From: an uncultured Cellvibrionales bacterium
GTDB lineage: Bacteria; Pseudomonadota; Gammaproteobacteria; Pseudomonadales; GM7GCV1
Reading direction: 5' to 3'
Assembly (NCBI GenBank): GCA_913063225.1
Contig: CAJXYP010000006.1
Coordinates: forward strand, 69,607 to 118,480
Length of the DNA stretch: 48,874 nt
Below the pieces are notes generated by a model that was not told the origin of the DNA, ran no database searches, and saw nothing but the letters and a program-made list of their open reading frames with translations. Below, in pieces: positions 43,869 through 48,874 of the stretch (position 1 is the first letter of the stretch; each line of letters starts with the position of its first letter). The translations under genes were made by a program, and so were the position numbers.

Positions 43869-46241
43869 TTAGAACTTATATGCGGCCCGAATACCCCATG
43901 TACGTGGATTGTTGTAGTCAACAACCGCTCGCGATCCACTAAAGGTATCTGAACCCGTAATAACATCTTCCTCAGAAGCGTTATTGATATAGGCCTGAAC
44001 TGTGAAGTCATCAGATGGTGAATACCAAGTAGCGCTGATATCCGTAGTGGTATAGGCATCTTGAGTCGACCAGAAATATGGAACCGAAGTGGTCTGGTAA
44101 GAATCAGAGTGGTAGAAGAATATACCTGGAACAACATGCCCCATATCTCCCAGATCTATCTGATAGGTGATTCCAAGATTAGCCGTCATATCGGGTGAGT
44201 ATGGCGTATCCATGCCCTCGAGAAGAAAGAACTCGGTAGTGCCAGCGATTATGGTCGGCAGCCCACCATTCTCAGTGTATTCATTTTTCTTGGTAAATTC
44301 AGTGAATTCCGAGAAGTCGAATGCTACGCCGGCTCTGATTTTTAACTCATCAGTTGCCTGCCAGTTCAGCTCTGCTTCCACACCTCGAGACTCCATCCCG
44401 CCACCTTGAACCGATCGAGATATAAAAACCCCGACATTGTTGGCCTCCAAAAATGAAGTAGATAAGCCCGTGTACTCAACTGAGTATGCCGTAGCGTTAA
44501 GCGTCATGGCACCATCCATCAAAGTACTTTTAACACCAATTTCAAGGGCATCAGTAGTCGATGGATCAAGTAGAGTGCCTGTTGTACCGTCCACTCCACC
44601 AGTAATAAAGCCAGTAGCTGATGAAGCAAATACCATCAGGTCTTCATTTATATGATATTGAGCAGCAATACGGTAGTCAGACTGAGAATCATCACCCTTC
44701 TCAGAGAAAGCTGATTGCCAATGGAAGTTAGGCGTGGTTTGGTAACCAGGTAGCGCGTCACCTTGAGTGGCCAGATCGACAAAGAGGCTTGTTGAGCTGC
44801 GCTCGTCTTCGCTATATCGCAATCCACCAGTTATAGTCAGCTGATCAGTAAGATCGTATTCCGCCTGACCATATACTGCCTGAGAATCTACGGAAGACTC
44901 ACTGCCGTGAAGCCAATGTGCCCAAACATCAATTTGGGTAGGATTTGCAAAGGAAGTATCACCCCAAACAAAGCCGTAGTTGGAATCTTCAGAGAAAGTG
45001 TAGTAACCCAGCGTCCAACGCAGAGCACCACCAGTTAGTGAAGTTAGTTGGATATCAGCCTGAGTCGATTCAGACCCATATTGCTCACCAGAAACCCTAC
45101 CAAGATCAGTCAAGGCTAGAGTACCGCCAGCAACAACCCCTTCGGCAGAACCTCGAATAGAGAAGTCACCATCAGACAAGCCAAAGCCTGTAAAATCGGA
45201 ATAGCCAATATTTGCTTTCAGCTCGGCAAAACCTAAATCCGCTGTGAATAGTCCGGAGAATGAATCTTCTGACAGTCCTCTGGTAGGAGTGAAATCAAAG
45301 GCCATTGTACGTAAATCGTCCGTAAGGTCGGCACTTGGATCCTGCCCAATGAAGCCGTTTAAGTCTTTACCGCCTTCCCAACCAGCTCGAAAGCCAGATC
45401 GCTGATCCAAGAAGCCATTAATGCCATCTGTGGTTTGGCTAGTCGCGTTAACCGGAATGCCAATTACTTTATGACCGAAATCAGCTGCACCATTGCCATT
45501 GTCGCGCCAGGTTGCGGCAGTAAGGTTCAAATTCATGCTATCGCTAATATCAAAGTTTAGCTGCGCACGAAGATATCTAGTATCAGCGTCCTTAAGACCA
45601 CCTTCACTATTGAATATATTTTCTACATAGGGGTCACGCTGGGTATCAGTACCAGAAATACGCAAAGCAACCGTGTCGCCAAGAGGTAGGTTTACGAAAC
45701 CTTCCACTTTTCGCATGCTGTATTCGCCAACGCTGATAGCAGCGCCGTAATCCAGACCGTCATTATCTGGCTTTTTAGTGATTACATTGACCAAGCCGCC
45801 AAGCGTGTTACGACCAAATAGTGTGCCCTGAGGACCGCGCAAAATCTCTACTCGCTCTACATCGATAAAGCTCGCCAGACCCTGAGAAGTTCTTGGGCGA
45901 TACAAGCCATCGTTATATACCGGAACAGCTACATCGCTAGTACCAGCTGAACCGGCACCACGAATGATAATACTGGGGTTACTACCTACGTAACGAATCT
46001 TGAGGCCTGGAACCGCTTTTTCTATATCTGGAAGAGATTCAATGCCCATGGCAGTCAAATCTGCACCGGTAACCGCGGTTACTGAAAGTGGAACATCCTG
46101 CAGACTTACATTGCGCTTAGTTGCCGTTACCAGAATTTCTTCTAGAACCGGACCGGACTGAGCCACTACACCACCGCTTGCAATAACTGCACTGATGGAT
46201 GACGCCAGAAGTGTTTTCTTAGCTAAAAACTTGGAACCCAT
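43869..46241 (-). CDS. TonB-dependent outer-membrane receptor (TBDT2)
   Basis: The 790-residue protein has a signal peptide (TLLASSISAVIASGGVVAQ), a plug domain (LEEILVTATKRNVSLQDVPLSVTAVTG, then PSIIIRGAGSAGTSDVAVPVYNDGLYRPRTSQGLASFIDVERVEILRGPQGTLFGRNTLGGLVNVITKKP) and a beta-barrel ending NPRTWGIRAAYKF with the terminal Phe. Length and motifs are typical of receptors for organic nutrients. Its promoter carries an exact 19-base copy of the cupin-promoter operator region, and a second operator lies 183 bp upstream. It is therefore probably the outer-membrane entry route for the substrate of the LacI island. It is transcribed alone, with its own terminator. Confidence 0.94.
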   Translation of the reverse strand: MGSKFLAKKTLLASSISAVIASGGVVAQSGPVLEEILVTATKRNVSLQDVPLSVTAVTGADLTAMGIESLPDIEKAVPGLKIRYVGSNPSIIIRGAGSAGTSDVAVPVYNDGLYRPRTSQGLASFIDVERVEILRGPQGTLFGRNTLGGLVNVITKKPDNDGLDYGAAISVGEYSMRKVEGFVNLPLGDTVALRISGTDTQRDPYVENIFNSEGGLKDADTRYLRAQLNFDISDSMNLNLTAATWRDNGNGAADFGHKVIGIPVNATSQTTDGINGFLDQRSGFRAGWEGGKDLNGFIGQDPSADLTDDLRTMAFDFTPTRGLSEDSFSGLFTADLGFAELKANIGYSDFTGFGLSDGDFSIRGSAEGVVAGGTLALTDLGRVSGEQYGSESTQADIQLTSLTGGALRWTLGYYTFSEDSNYGFVWGDTSFANPTQIDVWAHWLHGSESSVDSQAVYGQAEYDLTDQLTITGGLRYSEDERSSTSLFVDLATQGDALPGYQTTPNFHWQSAFSEKGDDSQSDYRIAAQYHINEDLMVFASSATGFITGGVDGTTGTLLDPSTTDALEIGVKSTLMDGAMTLNATAYSVEYTGLSTSFLEANNVGVFISRSVQGGGMESRGVEAELNWQATDELKIRAGVAFDFSEFTEFTKKNEYTENGGLPTIIAGTTEFFLLEGMDTPYSPDMTANLGITYQIDLGDMGHVVPGIFFYHSDSYQTTSVPYFWSTQDAYTTTDISATWYSPSDDFTVQAYINNASEEDVITGSDTFSGSRAVVDYNNPRTWGIRAAYKF

Positions 46242-46328
46242 ATTAACCCCTATATATCTCGTTACTGAGATGTTTTATCACTTAAAAAATAACTGGAATA
46301 GTTTTGTTACACCCTTAATGGAGAGTAT

Positions 46329-46356
46329 TTTGTACTTCGAATGCAAAAAAAGTCAA
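46329..46356 (-). promoter_or_regulatory. TBDT2 promoter with LacI-type operator in the spacer
   Basis: On the - strand, -35 TTGACT (46356-46351) and -10 TACAAA (46334-46329) are 16 bases apart. The operator TTGCATTCGAAGTACA fills most of the spacer, centred between 46338 and 46339. The layout copies that of the cupin promoter, including a leader of about 80 bases. Repressor binding should block RNA polymerase directly. Confidence 0.78.
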
Positions 46357-46513
46357 CAGTAATGGGGAATATTTCATGTTTTTAATGAGATTTTTTGAAC
46401 CTCCATTGAATAGGTCAACATTTCTTTTACAAAAAATAATATATATCTGATTTATATCAATTGCTTGCTGGATAAAAATTTGACTTCTTTGAAAATGACC
46501 ATCTTTGGACTTT

Positions 46514-46529
46514 TTGACTTCGAAGTTAA
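46514..46529. promoter_or_regulatory. Auxiliary LacI-type operator upstream of TBDT2
   Basis: TTGACTTCGAAGTTAA differs from a perfect palindrome by one base pair. It is 183 bp upstream of the promoter operator. No divergent gene starts here, so the site probably serves TBDT2 itself, possibly through a DNA loop. Confidence 0.75.
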
Positions 46530-46592
46530 TGAAATGTGGTTGAAACGGGGAAAATCCCTGTAAAAACGACAATAACAACCCAGCATTAAAAG

Positions 46593-47198
46593 CTAAGATC
46601 GAATTTTTGGAAGGGAAAGACCAAATTTTATCGCAATAATTCTTGCGCAAATGGACACCGCTGCAGCGCAAACAATCTGAAACTCGGTACTTATAGTCAA
46701 AGGCTGAATCAGCAGCATCACAACGCCGCCTAATATTGCCGCCGTAGCGTAAAAGTCTGCTCGCAAGATCATAGGTATCTCGCGAACCAATAAATCGCGA
46801 ATCAATCCACCGCCAGCCGCAGACATGGTGGCGATCATAATTACCCCCACCCAGCCCAAGCCGTAATCAATAGCCTTGCTAGCGCCTAACGCCGCAAATA
46901 TTCCAAGGCCAACGGCGTCGGCGATTTTTATCCATTCGAAATGATTCTGCACTTGCTTGGAAAAGAAGATAACTATTAACCCGGCAAACAGGCAGGCCAT
47001 CAAATAAATTTGATTGGTAAATACCGCTGGTGGAGTATCGCCCAAAAGTACGTCTCGCATAATGCCGCCCCCTACCCCCGTGGCCACCGCCAAGACAAAG
47101 ACACCCAACAGGTCCAACTTGTATTTGACTGCATCCATTCCTCCAGACAGGGCAAATACAAATACTCCGATAATATCTAGGGTAGTAATCCAGCTCAT
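46593..47198 (-). CDS. TRIC-family/UPF0126 membrane protein
   Basis: The 201-residue protein has about seven helices in two similar halves. The first half holds LSGGMDAVKYKLDLLGVFVLAVATGVGGGIMRDVLLGDTPP, and the second holds LGASKAIDYGLGWVGVIMIATMSAAGGGLIRDLLVREIPM. The repeated G-GGGI/L-RD motif is the hallmark of the TRIC (trimeric intracellular cation) channel family, formerly UPF0126 (YadS/YicG). Bacterial members conduct potassium or, in some genomes, are linked to glycine. It lies 67 bases after prpD on the same strand. No glycine riboswitch is visible in that gap. Confidence 0.92.
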   Translation of the reverse strand: MSWITTLDIIGVFVFALSGGMDAVKYKLDLLGVFVLAVATGVGGGIMRDVLLGDTPPAVFTNQIYLMACLFAGLIVIFFSKQVQNHFEWIKIADAVGLGIFAALGASKAIDYGLGWVGVIMIATMSAAGGGLIRDLLVREIPMILRADFYATAAILGGVVMLLIQPLTISTEFQIVCAAAVSICARIIAIKFGLSLPKIRS

Positions 47199-47265
47199 GG
47201 TAGCGCTCTATAAAAAGGAGATTATGAGGTCTCCCAATCGGGACCGGAATCCTTTTGTTAGTAAT

Positions 47266-48750
47266 TCAGGGAACGAACATTGATACAAACTCATGCACTG
47301 GCGTTTTATTAAGCCTGCCAGACTCTTTGCATAGACTAAATATCGCCTTGCATTGATCAGAAGGGAACCTTGTAGCTAGATTCCGTTTAAATTTTTCTTC
47401 TAAAATAGGAATGCCCTCTTGTCTTCGGCGGCGATGACCGATGGGATACTCCACTTCAATTTTGTCCGTTGAGCTGCCATCTTGAAAAAACACCTGCATG
47501 GCATTGGCAATCGAGCGTTTTTCAGGGTCGTGATAATCATCGCTGTATCTTTTATCTTCAACAATTTCCATCTTATCGCGCAGCTCGTCAATTAATGGGT
47601 TCGTAGCGTGGAAGCTGTCTTCGTAATGGCTGGCAGTAAGGTCACCAAAAATAAGTGGCACCGCGACCATGTATTGCAGGCAGTGGTCGCGATCGGCAGG
47701 GTTCGCCAATGGGCCAACTTTGGAAATAATTCGAATAGCCGATTTATGGGTGGTGATCACAATTTTTTCGATTTTATCAATGCGATATTTTACCTCTGGG
47801 TGAAGTATAACCGCGCATTCACAGGCCGTTTGGGAATGGAATTCAGCCGGAAAAGATATTTTGAAAAGCACGTTTTCCATAACATAGGAACCATAGTCAC
47901 GTTGAAACCGAAAAGACCTGTTCTCTTTAGACTTTAATTGCTGATCCGCGTTGGTCTTGTTAAACAATACATCGTAAAAACCCCATGTCGGTGCGCTAAG
48001 CGCTCCAGGAATCCCCATCTCTCCACGAAGCGCGATATCAGCCAAACGAACAGCTCGTGATGTTGCATCTCCTGCGGCCCAGGATTTCCGCGAACCAGTA
48101 TTTGGAGCATGCCGATAGGTACGAAGCGATTGCCCATCAGCTAGTGCATGAGATATCGCGGAAAGAAGCTGCTCCCTGTTAGCGCCCATCATATCGGCCA
48201 CAACAGCTGTTGATGCAAGCTTAACTAGTAACACATGATCGAGGCCAACTCGATTAAAGCTATTTTCTAGAGCGAGACAACCTTGAATCTCATGCGCCTT
48301 TATCATCGCTTCGAGAACCAGGTCCATGGTCAGTGGTTCTTCACCATTTGCCACTTGAACCTGAGACAGGTAGTCGGCAACCGCCAAAATAGCTCCAAGG
48401 TTATCTGACGGATGCCCCCACTCGGCAGCAAGCCAAGTATCGTTAAAATCGAGCCAGCGAATAGTGGCACCAATATCCCAAGCGGCTTTTACTGGGTCGA
48501 GAACGTAGCTTGTGCCAGGAACCCTTGCCCCGTTAGGAACCAAAGTGCCTTCAACAAGTGGACCCAAATGCTTGGTGCACTCGGGAAAATTGAGCGCCAA
48601 TAAACCGCAGCCTAGTGTATCCATTAGGCAATTACGTGCTATTTCCAGCGCTTCCTCTGATTGAATTTGATAGCTCCGCACGTAATCAGCAATATCCTGA
48701 ATTACCAGATCGTAGTCGGGCCGGCTATTTATTTCTGCGTTGTCATTCAT
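47266..48750 (-). CDS. prpD: 2-methylcitrate dehydratase
   Basis: PrpD dehydrates 2-methylcitrate in the methylcitrate cycle that turns propionyl-CoA into pyruvate and succinate. The 494-residue length fits (E. coli about 483). Nearly continuous identity with PrpD is seen: [115 protein letters not shown] and [24 protein letters not shown] precedes the ATG at 48750. The 13-codon remnant of a likely prpC lies upstream, which supports a prp operon cut by the contig end. Confidence 0.97.
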   Translation of the reverse strand: MNDNAEINSRPDYDLVIQDIADYVRSYQIQSEEALEIARNCLMDTLGCGLLALNFPECTKHLGPLVEGTLVPNGARVPGTSYVLDPVKAAWDIGATIRWLDFNDTWLAAEWGHPSDNLGAILAVADYLSQVQVANGEEPLTMDLVLEAMIKAHEIQGCLALENSFNRVGLDHVLLVKLASTAVVADMMGANREQLLSAISHALADGQSLRTYRHAPNTGSRKSWAAGDATSRAVRLADIALRGEMGIPGALSAPTWGFYDVLFNKTNADQQLKSKENRSFRFQRDYGSYVMENVLFKISFPAEFHSQTACECAVILHPEVKYRIDKIEKIVITTHKSAIRIISKVGPLANPADRDHCLQYMVAVPLIFGDLTASHYEDSFHATNPLIDELRDKMEIVEDKRYSDDYHDPEKRSIANAMQVFFQDGSSTDKIEVEYPIGHRRRRQEGIPILEEKFKRNLATRFPSDQCKAIFSLCKESGRLNKTPVHEFVSMFVP

Positions 48751-48775
48751 GTGCTTCTATTTTCCTAAGGTGGAC

Positions 48776-48817
48776 CTAACGCTGCTCGATCGGGAGCACA
48801 GGACGGCCTTCTGGCCC
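48776..48817 (-). CDS. prpC: C-terminal end of a probable 2-methylcitrate synthase, truncated by contig end
   Basis: The last genomic bases encode, on the - strand, GPEGRPVLPIEQR followed by TAG. This resembles the end of PrpC proteins (Y-x-GPE-R-x-x-x-P-x-x-x-R). The frame is cut by the adapter at 48818. Position just upstream of prpD in the same direction is where prpC stands in many prp operons. Only 13 codons are visible, so the call rests on context. Confidence 0.5.
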   Translation of the reverse strand, partial: GPEGRPVLPIEQR

Positions 48818-48874
48818 CTGTCTCTTATACACATCTCCGAGCCCACGAGACCGTACTAGATCTCGTATGCCGTC
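48818..48874. other. Sequencing adapter, not genomic (Nextera/Illumina read-2 side)
   Basis: CTGTCTCTTATACACATCT (48818-48836) is the Tn5 mosaic end used in Nextera libraries. It is followed by CCGAGCCCACGAGAC (48837-48851), the 8-base i7 index CGTACTAG (N702, 48852-48859) and ATCTCGTATGCCGTC (48860-48874), the start of the P7 sequence. The match is complete, in correct order and with no gaps. Confidence 0.99.

Larger units (their letters stand above)
46242..46592. promoter_or_regulatory. 351-bp AT-rich regulatory region of TBDT2
   Basis: No gene is supported here; the one open frame of about 118 codons (46315-46671, - strand) overlaps the TRIC gene end and lacks codon or motif support. The region is AT-rich. 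It contains the TBDT2 promoter with its operator, an 80-base leader, and an auxiliary operator at 46514-46529. The stretch 46360-46510 shows no clear feature beyond A/T runs. Confidence 0.75.

Noticed and set aside
47725-47740. ATTCGAAT in prpD and similar TTCGAA cores in coding regions (about 9766, 15613, 17560, 28833, 36954, 46937)
   Set aside because: Core hexamers alone are expected by chance, and the outer TTG...CAA bases are absent.
48818-48874. End of a Tn5-like transposon
   Set aside because: The mosaic end is followed directly by a commercial adapter and index, so it is a library artefact.

Overview
The window looks like a chromosomal contig end from a marine-type gammaproteobacterium (Pseudomonadales/Cellvibrionales-like). 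The left end has the core order TPR protein - lolB - ispE - tRNA-Gln - prs - rplY - pth - ychF known from Pseudomonas, and HemB carries the Pseudomonas-type [14 protein letters not shown] metal site. The last 57 bases (48818-48874) are not biological: they match a Nextera/Illumina read-2 adapter, so the genomic sequence ends at 48817.

Layout. 1-5811: housekeeping genes on the + strand. 5836-7551: arsC and hemB (-) and a tRNA-Met (+). 7601-10723: a SCO / CcdA-like / beta-propeller operon (-). 10863-23654: an accessory block with an IclR regulator diverging from a TctC lipoprotein, a fused TctA-TctB permease, a RutE-like nitroreductase, an arylsulfotransferase-like propeller, a glutathione transferase and a DUF6152 protein. 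Facing it on the - strand are a second arylsulfotransferase-like lipoprotein, OsmC and a TonB-dependent receptor (TBDT1). The IclR/tctC intergenic region and the TBDT1 promoter share a 15-base sequence placed against the -35 box, which suggests one IclR regulon.

23905-46241: a large catabolic island on both strands. It holds four proteins that each appear to contain two SnoaL/NTF2-like domains, two paralogous sodium:solute symporters, a bicupin, an amidohydrolase, an HpcH/HpaI aldolase, a short MetE-like zinc protein, two alpha/beta hydrolases (one a lipoprotein), a LacI regulator, a HisD/HpsN-like dehydrogenase, an SDR, DoxX and a second TonB receptor (TBDT2). A TPR-sulfotransferase also lies inside it. 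Seven copies of a LacI-type operator centred on TTCGAA were found. Three promoter regions (29.3-29.45 kb, 35.4-35.6 kb, 46.3-46.5 kb) each hold a pair: one asymmetric site TTGCATTCGAAGT near or inside the promoter, and one more symmetric site 88-183 bp upstream. The seventh lies inside a coding region. These sites tie the whole island, including TBDT2, to the LacI protein encoded in its middle.

Inferred working model: TBDT2 imports a ligand across the outer membrane, the lipoprotein esterase processes it in the envelope, the SSS symporters bring products inside, and the HisD-like dehydrogenase, SDR, SnoaL proteins, cupin, lactonase-like amidohydrolase, MetE-like protein and aldolase break it down. 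The substrate cannot be read from the sequence. The right end (TRIC-family channel, prpD and the last 13 codons of a probable prpC) is a methylcitrate-cycle locus for propionyl-CoA.
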